Source of the DNA: Chloroflexota bacterium
Lineage (GTDB): Bacteria; Chloroflexota; Anaerolineae; Aggregatilineales; Phototrophicaceae
Direction: 5' to 3'
Length of the DNA: 45,918 nt
NCBI GenBank assembly: GCA_013388735.1
Contig: JACAES010000034.1
Span: 1-45,918 of the forward strand
Below are positions 26,198 to 34,642 of this stretch, in pieces. The notes under the pieces were generated by a model. The model was not told where the DNA came from. It did no database searches and saw only the letters and a program-made list of their open reading frames with translations. Position 1 is the stretch's first letter. Every line of letters starts with the position of its first letter. Both the position numbers and the translations under genes were made by a program.

Positions 26198-27411
26198 AGC
26201 CAGTCTCTCACCATGCGACGGTCGCCAATATAAATTTCGTTCGGAGCTTCAGGGTCGAGCGCCCAGCGAATACGTTTGATGCCTTCGGTGATGTCCTTCA
26301 CCGCGCCGCAGTAGCTCAGCCGTAAATGTCCGTCGGCGCCGAATTCCTTGCCCGGCACGGTCACGACCAGCGCCTTACTGAGCAGGAAGGCAGCCAGTTC
26401 TTCCGAATTGCCGTTAAAGGCGCGGAAGTCCGGCAGGCAGTAAAACGTGCCGCAGGGTTTGGTCACATTCACGCCGGGGAAGGTGCGCAGTTCGTTCATC
26501 ATCACGTCGCGGTTGTTCTGAATCCCCAGCCGCAGGCTCTCGACGGTACTCTGCACGCCGGTGAGCGCGCCCTCCGCCGCCGCCATAGATAGATTGGCCG
26601 GGCAGGAAGTGGTCTGCGCCTGGACATTTTTCATCACTTCCACCAGCGCGCGACTGGCGATTGCCCAACCGATGCGGAAACCGGTCATGCCGTAGAGTTT
26701 GGAAACGCCGTTGATGACGATGATTTTGGTCGTCTCGATGGTTTTGTCGGTGTAGCGATAGGCCGAAGGAGGACGAATGCCGTCAAACACCAGCTTGTGA
26801 TAGATGTCGTCCATAATCAGGTAGATGTCCCGACGCTCGCACAGTTCAACCAGCCCGGCGATGAAGTCCTCCGAATACACCGCGCCGGAAGGATTGTTGG
26901 GGCTGTTGACGATGATGGCTTTGGTATAGCTGCTGACGGCGCGTTCGACCTCCTCCAGGCGCGGCTGGAACGTACCATCCTCCGGCCTGACGATGACCGG
27001 GCGGCCATACACCATCTTGACCATCTCCGGGTAGCTCACCCAATATGGGGCGAGGACGATCACCTCGTCCTGAGGGTCAAGGATCGAAACCAGCACGTTG
27101 AACAAGGACTGTTTCGCGCCAGACGAAACAATCACATTTTCCGGCGCGACCAGCCAGCCATAGTTCTCCTCGGTATACCGGATGATGGCCTTTTTGAGCG
27201 ACGGAGTCCCATCGGTAGGGACGTACTTCACGTCTCCGGCGGTCAGTTTGGCAGCAGAGCTGAGGATGGCGGTGATGGGAACTTTATTCTTCGGCTCTCC
27301 GCCGCCCAGATGGATAACCGGCTGCCCCTGGTCGGCCAGCATTTTGGCCTGCTCATTAAGCTTAAGGGTGGCCGATTCTGCAATAGATCTGGCTAAATGG
27401 CTGATGCTCAT
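26194..27411 (-). CDS. Class I aspartate-type aminotransferase
   Basis: A 405-residue PLP enzyme of the aspartate aminotransferase I-gamma type. Visible residues include SSGAKQSLFN (about 96-105), NSPNNPSGAVYS (169-180), D201 and Y204 in MDDIYHK, the Schiff-base lysine K238 in GVSKLYGMTGFRIGW, and R-type substrate residues in HLRLSYC. It probably interconverts aspartate and oxaloacetate. Other amino acids are possible, and the sequence does not fix specificity. It overlaps pckA by four bases. AGGAGGGG lies 12 bases before the ATG. The gap upstream (27412-27644) holds its promoter and the end of the RNase P RNA gene. Confidence 0.92.
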   Translation of the reverse strand: MSISHLARSIAESATLKLNEQAKMLADQGQPVIHLGGGEPKNKVPITAILSSAAKLTAGDVKYVPTDGTPSLKKAIIRYTEENYGWLVAPENVIVSSGAKQSLFNVLVSILDPQDEVIVLAPYWVSYPEMVKMVYGRPVIVRPEDGTFQPRLEEVERAVSSYTKAIIVNSPNNPSGAVYSEDFIAGLVELCERRDIYLIMDDIYHKLVFDGIRPPSAYRYTDKTIETTKIIVINGVSKLYGMTGFRIGWAIASRALVEVMKNVQAQTTSCPANLSMAAAEGALTGVQSTVESLRLGIQNNRDVMMNELRTFPGVNVTKPCGTFYCLPDFRAFNGNSEELAAFLLSKALVVTVPGKEFGADGHLRLSYCGAVKDITEGIKRIRWALDPEAPNEIYIGDRRMVRDWL

Positions 27412-27644
27412 GGCTGGATTGGCCCCTCCTGATAAATCCTATCCCGAAAACGGCATTTGTTCAGTCATCTGATAGTGTGTCAATTTTAAGAATTGTAATC
27501 ATCTTTGCCATCAGCAGTAAAACAGTGAACAAATTCAGGGAGATTGTCAGGCAAATTCCGTGTAGATTGTCACAACCGACGACGCAAGCTGCGAGGGTTC
27601 ACATCACACCTGCCGATCAACGCGGCTGAAGATGAAAAAGGCGT

Positions 27645-28006
<362 letters not shown>

Positions 28007-28009
28007 ACA

Positions 28010-28039
28010 TTTATAGTATACGTAATAATCGCCTCACAA
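28010..28039 (-). promoter_or_regulatory. Promoter of the RNase P RNA gene
   Basis: On the - strand, TTGTGA (28039-28034), an 18-base spacer and TATAAA (28015-28010) fit a sigma-70-type promoter. The predicted start falls at about 28003-28004, within a few bases of the P1 helix. On the other strand, TATAAT at 28047-28052 is a likely -10 box for the glycosyltransferase gene. Confidence 0.65.
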
Positions 28040-28094
28040 AGTAGGGTATAATTCGCCGCCGGTGAGCATCGTTTGCTGCCGGGAGAAAAACGCC

Positions 28095-29897
28095 ATGACC
28101 TTGCCAAACCGACCGCGCGTCCAGGTGATCCCGCTGGTGGGACTGCCGCTGCTGGTTGTCGCCAGCCGCATCCTGATTCTGCACGAGCCGCAGATGAACC
28201 AGGACGAAATCTGGTCGGTCTGGCAGACACTCGGCAGCCCGGAGCAGATCATCCGGTGGACGCCCTATGACTGGCCGCCCCTCTACTACCTGACGCTGGG
28301 CGCATGGCGCGGCCTGGCCGGACTGCACCCCGTCGTGCTGCGTTTTTCGTCGCTGCTGCTGTTCCTGCTGGGGATCGCTTTTCTGTACCGCGCGGCGCGG
28401 CGCATTGGCAGCCCACGCGCCGCCGCGCTGGCCTGTCTGGTCTATGCCGGCCTGGGTTACGCCAAACTCATCAGCATCGAGGTGCGCGGGTATGCCCTGG
28501 CGCTCGCGCTGATGCCGCTGGCCTTCTGGCTGATGCAGCGTTATTTCGACCGCCCCGGCCTCCGGCGCGGGCTGCTGTTGGGCCTCAGCCTGGCCGCCCT
28601 GTTTTACACCTCGTTAACCGGCGCGGGCGCGCTGGCGCTGCTCGGCCTGTACGCCCTGCTGGTGTACCGGCGCGCGATCTGGCGCGGCTGGCTGCCGGCA
28701 CTGACCGCCGTCGCGCTGGCGCTGCCGGAAATCGTGTCAAAATCGCAGGTAGCAATCACCCGCACCGCCGCCACCACGCAGCTAACCCTGCCGCCGCTGC
28801 CCCAGGCGCTTTACGACCTGTTCTGGAACTGGGCCGGTTATGCGTTTCCGGTCTGGCTTATTCTGCTGGCCGCCGCCGTCGGGCTGCTGATCTACCGGCG
28901 TGGCCGCCGTCCGGTCACGCTGGCGCTGCTGGTGTGGGCTTTTGCCGCGCCGCTGCTGCTGTACCTCAGCAATCCGCTGCTGGGCTTTTTTTCAGCCCGC
29001 TACGCCTGGTGGGTGATGCTCGGCCTGGCGCTGCTGATCGGTTACGGCCTGTCCGAACTGCCGCGCCCGGCGGCTGCCGCCGCGACGGGGCTGCTGGCGG
29101 GGCTGCTGTTCGTGGCGGTGCCGTTTCAGAAATACAACATCTTCCCCAACCTCTCCGAACTGAACCGTAACTTCCGCTGGCTGCAAACACACCTGCTGCC
29201 CGGTGATGTCCTGGCAGCCGACCCAGGCAACCGCTGTGGCCGCCCGGAAGAATGGGACTACTATACGCGTGTGTACTTCCCCAACGGCCTGACCTTCGTG
29301 GCCGACCCGACCGGCTACCGCCGCGTCTGGCACATCATCTTCGACGGCGCGCAGGACGCGCAGATGCAGCAGGCCGTCAGCGCGGGGCGCATCAGCCGGC
29401 AGTTCGTCGGGCCGCCCGGCTGCCTGTTCCGCCTGTACGAAGCGCCGCCGGACGCCGAGGGCATCCCCTTCGCCAATGGGATGCGTTTTCATGGCGTGGA
29501 TGTGCTGGAAGATGACCTGCCCCGGTCGGGGCCGCTGGTGCGGCGGGAGGCCGAAAGCGTCCACCTACGGCTGTGGTGGTCGGTGGACCAGCCGCCGGCG
29601 CTGGATTACAGCGTCGGGCTGTATCTGCTGCACCCGCGCTTCGGGCTGGCTGACAGCGTAGACCAGTCGCCGCAGCCGGTCTACCCGCCGGGCGCGCCCC
29701 CGGAAACAAGCCGCTGGAAACCGGGCGAATTTTATATCGAAGAGCGCATCCTGACGCTGCCCTTCCCCACCGCCCGAACGACCTACACGATTGCGCTGGC
29801 GATTTACTTCTGGCAGGATCAGCAGCGAATCGCCGCGCCCGGCGTCAACGAGGATGGACTGCTGCCCCTGCTGCGGCTGGACGTGATGTCGTATTAA
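28095..29897 (+). CDS. GT39/PMT-like membrane glycosyltransferase
   Basis: A 600-residue multi-span membrane protein. The first helix is followed by QMNQDEIWSVWQ, which matches the acidic catalytic loop of GT-C enzymes such as the GT39/ArnT-like group, then WPPLYYLTLGAW, typical of the same loop. About ten hydrophobic segments fill residues 10-350, with basic RRIGSPRAA and RRGRRP loops. The C-terminal part (about 365-600) is soluble and probably outside the membrane. Such enzymes move sugars from polyprenyl-phosphate donors. The acceptor is unknown. The ATG at 28095 is chosen because GGGAG lies 9 bases upstream; a GTG at 28062 is in frame. Confidence 0.82.
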   Translation: MTLPNRPRVQVIPLVGLPLLVVASRILILHEPQMNQDEIWSVWQTLGSPEQIIRWTPYDWPPLYYLTLGAWRGLAGLHPVVLRFSSLLLFLLGIAFLYRAARRIGSPRAAALACLVYAGLGYAKLISIEVRGYALALALMPLAFWLMQRYFDRPGLRRGLLLGLSLAALFYTSLTGAGALALLGLYALLVYRRAIWRGWLPALTAVALALPEIVSKSQVAITRTAATTQLTLPPLPQALYDLFWNWAGYAFPVWLILLAAAVGLLIYRRGRRPVTLALLVWAFAAPLLLYLSNPLLGFFSARYAWWVMLGLALLIGYGLSELPRPAAAAATGLLAGLLFVAVPFQKYNIFPNLSELNRNFRWLQTHLLPGDVLAADPGNRCGRPEEWDYYTRVYFPNGLTFVADPTGYRRVWHIIFDGAQDAQMQQAVSAGRISRQFVGPPGCLFRLYEAPPDAEGIPFANGMRFHGVDVLEDDLPRSGPLVRREAESVHLRLWWSVDQPPALDYSVGLYLLHPRFGLADSVDQSPQPVYPPGAPPETSRWKPGEFYIEERILTLPFPTARTTYTIALAIYFWQDQQRIAAPGVNEDGLLPLLRLDVMSY

Positions 29898-29908
29898 CCG
29901 TAGGTCAG

Positions 29909-30132
29909 GGGTGCATTTCAAGTTGGTGCAGAGTCCTTTTGCCCTCGCCCCCTCGCACTCAGGGGACAGCCCTCACCCCCGTCCCCTCTCCCGAACGGGT
30001 CTTCGGCACTGGGAGAGGGGCGAAAATCAGCACCGTCGCCGTGGTTTCCCCCTTCTCCCGACCGCTGCTCCGCAGCTAGGAGAAGGGGGTCAGGGGGATG
30101 AGGGCTACATCGCACTGAAATGAAATGCACCC
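29909..30132. mobile_element. MITE-like inverted-repeat element, 224 bases
   Basis: Perfect 12-base terminal inverted repeats, GGGTGCATTTCA (29909-29920) and TGAAATGCACCC (30121-30132), bound a gene-free unit. Inside are long imperfect inverted arms (GCCCTCACCCCC on the left, GGGGGATGAGGGC on the right) and a hairpin around CCTCTCCC/GGGAGAGG. An 11-base direct repeat, CGTAGGTCAGG, lies at 29899-29909 and 30139-30149, like a target-site duplication though not tight to the right end. It fills most of the 351-base gap between the glycosyltransferase and transglutaminase genes. No transposase is encoded, so movement would need help from elsewhere. Confidence 0.68.
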
Positions 30133-30155
30133 TTTTGGCGTAGGTCAGGCGACGG

Positions 30156-30184
30156 TTGCCAGCTTACGACAATCCGACTACAAT
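30156..30184 (+). promoter_or_regulatory. Promoter of the transglutaminase gene
   Basis: TTGCCA (30156-30161), a 17-base spacer and TACAAT (30179-30184) form a good sigma-70-type promoter with a start near 30191. It begins 6 bases after the direct repeat that flanks the MITE-like element. It argues against any coding start before about 30190. Confidence 0.68.
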
Positions 30185-30248
30185 GAAAATGTTGGCGGGG
30201 ATAGTGAATTTTACTATCCCTCATTTGTTTTCGAGTACGAGTTCGCGC

Positions 30249-32696
30249 ATGACCACTCGTGTTAATCCGGTTGTATCCCCTCTGCAACGCTGGCGGCGAC
30301 GGCTGGCCTTCCGCTGGAACCATCTGTTCGCCCCCGGCGACGAACTGGCGCTGCTGGCCGTCGCGCTGCTGCTGATGATGCCGGTGCTGGCGCTGGCGGC
30401 GGCGGGCTGGCCGCTGGCGCTGAATACCATCCTGCCGGTGCTGCTGCTCAGCGTTGGGTTTGGCTTTTTGCTGGCGCGCAGCCAGTACAACGAACTGCTG
30501 GCGCTTTTTATGAGCGGCATTTACGGCCTCGGTTTTGTGCTGCTGGTGGCGTCCATCAATGAGGCGGGCGGCTTGGGCGACGGCGCGTATACCGTGTTTT
30601 CCCGCCTGCTGCGCTGGATTCTGGACGCGATTTCCGGCGGCATCAACCAGGACGAACTGGTATTCACGCTGCTGGTGGCGGCGCTGTTCTGGTTTCTGAG
30701 TTACAACGCGGCCTGGCACATCTTTCGCATGGATCGCGTCTGGCGGGCGATCCTGCCCCCCGCGCTCATCCTGGTCGCCAACAGCATCTATTACACCGGC
30801 AGCACCAACCTGGACGCCTATCTGGTGGTCTTTATCTTTGTGGCGCTGCTGCTGGTCATCCGCTCCAATCTGGACGCCCGCGCCTGGGATTGGTACGTCA
30901 ACGGCATTCGCGTGCCGCGCAGCGTGCGCCGCCAGTTTTTCCGCGTTGGTATCATCCTGGCGCTGATCGCAATGACCGTCGCCTGGTTCGCGCCGTCGCA
31001 GGACTTGCAGGAACGTCTGAACCAGTTCCAGGAATTTCTGCAATCCGACCCCCTCACCCAGCTCAGCGAACTATGGAATCGCCTGTTCACCACCGTCGAA
31101 ACTCAGGGGCCGACCACCGCCGATTACTACGGCAGCGATTCGCTCCAGCTTGGCGGCGCGATTCAACTGGGCGAGCAGGTGGTTTTTGTGGTGAGCGCGC
31201 CGCCGGGACGCCGGTATTACTGGCGGTCGCGCATTTTCGACATTTACGACAGCGGGCGCTGGGTGCCGGGCGCGACCACGCGCCTGACGGTCGAACAGGG
31301 GCCGCTCAACGTCGTCCAGGACCCGGCCTTCCTGGGCGCGCGCGATGCCGTCCCGCAGCAGTTCACCATCGGGCTGAACGCCTCGCGGCTGATTTACACC
31401 GCGCCGCAGCCGGCCCGCGTAGACCTACCGACGCGCACCGACCTGCGCTACGCCCCGGACGACGAAACCCGCACCTCAATGAATATTTCCGTCATCCGTC
31501 CGACGCGCGTGCTGCGGCGCGGCGACACCTACACCGTCACCAGCCTGATGAGCGGCGCGAGCGCCAACCAGCTGCGCGCCGCCGGGGTCGGTTATCCTGA
31601 GTGGCTGGCGCGCATGTATCTCCAGATCTCGCCGTCCATCACCGACCGCACCATACGGCTGGCGCAGGCCATCGCCGCCGAAGCCGGGGCAGCCACCCCC
31701 TACGATCAGGCCAAAGCCATCGAAAGCTGGCTGCGAACCAACATCGTCTACAACGAGTCTATTCCGCAGCCGCCCCGCAACCAGGACCCGGTGGACTGGG
31801 TGCTGTTTGATCTGCGGCAGGGCTACTGCAACTATTACGCCTCGGCGATGGTGATGATGCTGCGCAGCCTGGGCATCCCGGCGCGCATGGCCGCCGGTTT
31901 CGCGCAGGGCGAATGGGACCCGGTACAAAACACCTATGTCGTTAAGGAGCGCGACGCGCATACCTGGGTGGAAGTTTTTTTCCCCGGTTATGGCTGGATT
32001 GAGTTCGAGCCAACGGCGGCGCAGTCGCCGTTAAACCGCGCCGATGACACCCTGGCGGGCTTGCAGCCCAGCGCCACGCCGCTCGCCAGCCCGACCCCCA
32101 CGCCGACGTATACGCCTTCGCCAACGCCGACCAGCCTGGTGCCGCCGACCCCCCTGCCGCAGAACGCGCAGCTTCTGCCGACCCCCACGCCGACTTACAC
32201 GCCATCCCCGACGGCCACGCCCGTCATCATCCCTACGCAGCCGCCGCCCCTGACACCGCAGCCGCGTGACCCTGTTTCCGCGATTCTGTCCGCTCTGGGA
32301 CTGGCGCTGCTAGGCCTGCTGCTGATCCTGCTGCTGGTGGCGCTGGGGATATTCATCTGGTGGTGGTGGGAATGGCGCGGTCTGCGCGGCCTCAGCCCGA
32401 TCACCCGCGCTTATGCCCGGTTGGAGCGTTATCTTGGGCTGATCGGTCTGCGCCTGCAGCCTCAGCAAACACCGGATGAGCGCCGCCAGATGATCGTCCG
32501 CGTGCTGCCAAAGGCCGAACCGCCGGTATCCACCATCACGCAGATGTACACGCTGGAGCGGTACAGCGGTCAGCGCACGCAAACACCGCAGGATGCCGAA
32601 CTCCAATCCGAAATGGCCGATGAAGCCTGGTCGGACGCCCGCGCCAACATCCTGCAGCGGTTCTTAAGCCGCCTCATTCCCCGGCGTCGGCGGTAG
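30249..32696 (+). CDS. TgpA-like membrane transglutaminase
   Basis: An 815-residue protein with about six N-terminal helices (about residues 30-255), an exported transglutaminase domain, a Pro/Thr-rich linker (about 615-675, repeats of TPTPTYTPSPT), one more helix (about 680-705) and a cytoplasmic tail. The core shows C527 in RQGYCNYYASAM and H571 in DAHTWVEVFF. Position 587 in GWIEFEPTA is Glu, where TgpA has Asp. The spacings of 44 and 16 match TgpA (C404, H448, D464). Family members may act on cell-wall peptides. The usual MoxR and DUF58 neighbours are absent. The ATG at 30249 lies after the promoter. Activity with Glu is uncertain. Confidence 0.88.
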   Translation: MTTRVNPVVSPLQRWRRRLAFRWNHLFAPGDELALLAVALLLMMPVLALAAAGWPLALNTILPVLLLSVGFGFLLARSQYNELLALFMSGIYGLGFVLLVASINEAGGLGDGAYTVFSRLLRWILDAISGGINQDELVFTLLVAALFWFLSYNAAWHIFRMDRVWRAILPPALILVANSIYYTGSTNLDAYLVVFIFVALLLVIRSNLDARAWDWYVNGIRVPRSVRRQFFRVGIILALIAMTVAWFAPSQDLQERLNQFQEFLQSDPLTQLSELWNRLFTTVETQGPTTADYYGSDSLQLGGAIQLGEQVVFVVSAPPGRRYYWRSRIFDIYDSGRWVPGATTRLTVEQGPLNVVQDPAFLGARDAVPQQFTIGLNASRLIYTAPQPARVDLPTRTDLRYAPDDETRTSMNISVIRPTRVLRRGDTYTVTSLMSGASANQLRAAGVGYPEWLARMYLQISPSITDRTIRLAQAIAAEAGAATPYDQAKAIESWLRTNIVYNESIPQPPRNQDPVDWVLFDLRQGYCNYYASAMVMMLRSLGIPARMAAGFAQGEWDPVQNTYVVKERDAHTWVEVFFPGYGWIEFEPTAAQSPLNRADDTLAGLQPSATPLASPTPTPTYTPSPTPTSLVPPTPLPQNAQLLPTPTPTYTPSPTATPVIIPTQPPPLTPQPRDPVSAILSALGLALLGLLLILLLVALGIFIWWWWEWRGLRGLSPITRAYARLERYLGLIGLRLQPQQTPDERRQMIVRVLPKAEPPVSTITQMYTLERYSGQRTQTPQDAELQSEMADEAWSDARANILQRFLSRLIPRRRR

Positions 32697-32698
32697 GT

Positions 32699-32716
32699 GC
32701 CGGTTTAGAAACCGGC
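32699..32716. terminator. Bidirectional hairpin between convergent genes
   Basis: GCCGGTT, a four-base loop and AACCGGC form a 7-bp stem, with outer TAGG/CCTA able to extend it. It lies in the 22-base gap between the transglutaminase and RNase J gene ends, and could serve both strands. Confidence 0.6.
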
Positions 32717-32718
32717 CC

Positions 32719-34383
32719 CTACTTCTCATTGATGATGCTGAAGATCATCGGGCGGCGTTTGGTTTCGTTGTAGATGAACCGGCCAATGCCTTCCTGAAGT
32801 TTTTCCCGGCGTTTGCCGTTATGCCCGTTGACCGTTGCCAGCACGTCGCTGACCGTTTCCTTGATCTGTTCGATCAGTTCATCGGCATTACGTAAGTAGA
32901 CAAACCCTTTAGAGATGATCTCCGGGTTGCCCAGCAGTTCGCCGCTCTTTTTGTCCACATTCACGACCACGATCATAAAACCGTCACGCGCCAGCATTTC
33001 ACGGTCGCGGATGACGGCCTTGCCGACATCGCCCACGCCGCTGCCGTCCACGAACACGTAACCGCCCGGCACGCGCTCGCCCTTGCGCACGCCATTTTTG
33101 TCGGCCTCGATCACCATGCCGTTTTCCGCCACGAACACGTTTTCCGCCGGGATGCCGGACTGGATGGCAAGTTTGGCGTGCGCCTTCAGATGGCGCAGTT
33201 CGCCGTGAACCGGCAGGAAATACCGCGGCATGGTCAGGTTAATCAGCAACCGCATTTCCTCCTGGCTGGCGTGGCCGGAAACGTGTACCGGCGCGATGGG
33301 GTCGTAGATGACTTCCGCGCCGCGCTGGAAGAGCCGGTTGATGGTGCGGCTGACGGTTTCTTCGTTGCCGGGAATCGTGTGCGCCGAGATGATGATCGTA
33401 TCGCCTTCTTCAACGTCTAGCTGGCGGTGGCGTCCGGTCGCCAGCCGACTTAACACCGCCGACGGTTCGCCCTGCGCGCCCGTCACCAGGATGACAACCT
33501 TACTCGGCGGCATCGAGCCGATACGATTGAGGTCTACGAACATTTCGTTGGGAATGTTGAGGATGCCCAGTTCGCGCGCCATTTTGATGTTTTCGGCCAT
33601 GCTGTGGCCGGCGACGGCGATCTTGCGCCCATAGCGTTCGGCGGCTTTCGCCACCTGATGAATGCGCGAAATGAGCGAGGCGAACGTCGCCACCATGATG
33701 CGCCCCGGCGCGGCGCGAAAGACCTTATCGAACGCCTCGTCAATCACGCTTTCGGAAGGCGTCCAGCCGGCCTGGTCGGCGTTGGTGCTGTCGCCCATCA
33801 GCAGCAGCACCCCGCGTTTGGAAAACTCCGCCAGCTTGGCGTAATCGGTTTTTTTGCCATCTACCGGCGCAGGGTCGAACTTGTAGTCGCCGCTGTGAAT
33901 GACGATGCCGTAGGGTGTGTTGATGCCAAAACCCACGCAGTCCGGGATGCTGTGGCAGACATGATAACTTTCAACCGTGAACGGCCCAACCTTCAGCACA
34001 TCCCCGGCCTGAAAGACGTTGACCGACGCCGCTTTGAGATGCGCATTTTTGAGCTTGACCTGGATGAAGCCCGCCGTCAGCGGCGTCGCCCACAGCGGCA
34101 CGCCCGGCAGCGCCTCTACCACATGCGACACCGCCCCGACGTGATCTTCGTGGCCGTGTGTGTACAGAATGCCGTGTATCTTCAGGTCGGTGCGTTCCAG
34201 CAGATAACGAAAATCGGGGATGATATAATCCACACCCAGCATATCATTGGCGGGGAACATAATGCCGGAGTCAATAATAATCGCATCGTTGCCCAGTTCA
34301 ATCACAGCCATATTCTTGCCGATTTCCCCCAGACCCCCCAGGGGAACAATTCGCAGCTTTTGCGTTTTCGAGTTTTTTGCCAT
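32719..34383 (-). CDS. rnj: Ribonuclease J
   Basis: A 554-residue metallo-beta-lactamase/beta-CASP nuclease with 5'-3' exo- and endonuclease roles in mRNA decay and rRNA processing. The metal motif is YTHGHEDHVGAV with H76, H78, D80 and H81. Other marks are RIVPLGGLGEIGKNM, IHSGDYKFDPAPVDG, LLMGDSTNAD, PGRIMVATFASLISRI, ILVTGAQGEPSAVL, ISAHTIPGNE and VHVSGHASQEEMRLL. The length is normal, with the usual C-terminal domain (from about 455). The transcript probably starts well upstream in the 259-base gap, where an extended -10-like box and a hairpin lie. RNase J is typical of bacteria without RNase E as the main decay enzyme. Confidence 0.97.
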   Translation of the reverse strand: MAKNSKTQKLRIVPLGGLGEIGKNMAVIELGNDAIIIDSGIMFPANDMLGVDYIIPDFRYLLERTDLKIHGILYTHGHEDHVGAVSHVVEALPGVPLWATPLTAGFIQVKLKNAHLKAASVNVFQAGDVLKVGPFTVESYHVCHSIPDCVGFGINTPYGIVIHSGDYKFDPAPVDGKKTDYAKLAEFSKRGVLLLMGDSTNADQAGWTPSESVIDEAFDKVFRAAPGRIMVATFASLISRIHQVAKAAERYGRKIAVAGHSMAENIKMARELGILNIPNEMFVDLNRIGSMPPSKVVILVTGAQGEPSAVLSRLATGRHRQLDVEEGDTIIISAHTIPGNEETVSRTINRLFQRGAEVIYDPIAPVHVSGHASQEEMRLLINLTMPRYFLPVHGELRHLKAHAKLAIQSGIPAENVFVAENGMVIEADKNGVRKGERVPGGYVFVDGSGVGDVGKAVIRDREMLARDGFMIVVVNVDKKSGELLGNPEIISKGFVYLRNADELIEQIKETVSDVLATVNGHNGKRREKLQEGIGRFIYNETKRRPMIFSIINEK

Positions 34384-34521
34384 ATTCCAGTACGTCTTGC
34401 GCCGCGCTTCCCTTTAGACCTGAAAGCTGCGGAGCTTCTCCTTTCCTTGACACGTAAAAACGGAAATTACCCGGCACACGCTCGTATGCCGAGTTTTGCT
34501 TCCTGGTTCAATTGCCTAAAA

Positions 34522-34558
34522 AGCCTCAAATAAGATTATTATTCTTTAATTACAGGCT
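34522..34558 (-). terminator. Weak hairpin with T run between rffA and rnj
   Basis: On the - strand, AGCCT (34558-34554) and AGGCT (34526-34522), with AT-rich inner pairs, precede a T5 run (34522-34518). It probably ends the aminotransferase transcript. A second hairpin (CGGCA/TGCCG) lies further towards rnj. The stem is short, so confidence is limited. Confidence 0.4.
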
Positions 34559-34560
34559 GC

Positions 34561-34569
34561 ATTGTACCA
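34561..34569 (-). promoter_or_regulatory. Extended -10-like box upstream of rnj
   Basis: TGGTACAAT on the - strand fits an extended -10 element. No good -35 box lies upstream. If used, it would give rnj a leader of about 170 bases that passes through the hairpin at 34558-34522. Confidence 0.35.
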
Positions 34570-34642
34570 CATTTCGCGCCAGATGAGATGCGCAAAAATC
34601 AACATTCAGCAGACCCTAAGTTTTGCGCGTTTTGAACGCGGT

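Noticed and set aside
28062-28094. Upstream GTG start for the glycosyltransferase gene
   Set aside because: The ATG at 28095 has GGGAG at a good distance. The GTG start would place the TATAAT box only about 10 bases before it, with no ribosome site.
30156-30248. Upstream extension of the transglutaminase frame
   Set aside because: The stretch holds a good promoter (-35 at 30156 and -10 at 30179). The translated part is unlike family N-termini.
32080-32270. Tandem-looking Pro/Thr codon repeats, considered as a repeat array
   Set aside because: They encode the Pro/Thr linker of the transglutaminase protein in frame and are irregular. There are no spacers of even size, so it is not a CRISPR array.
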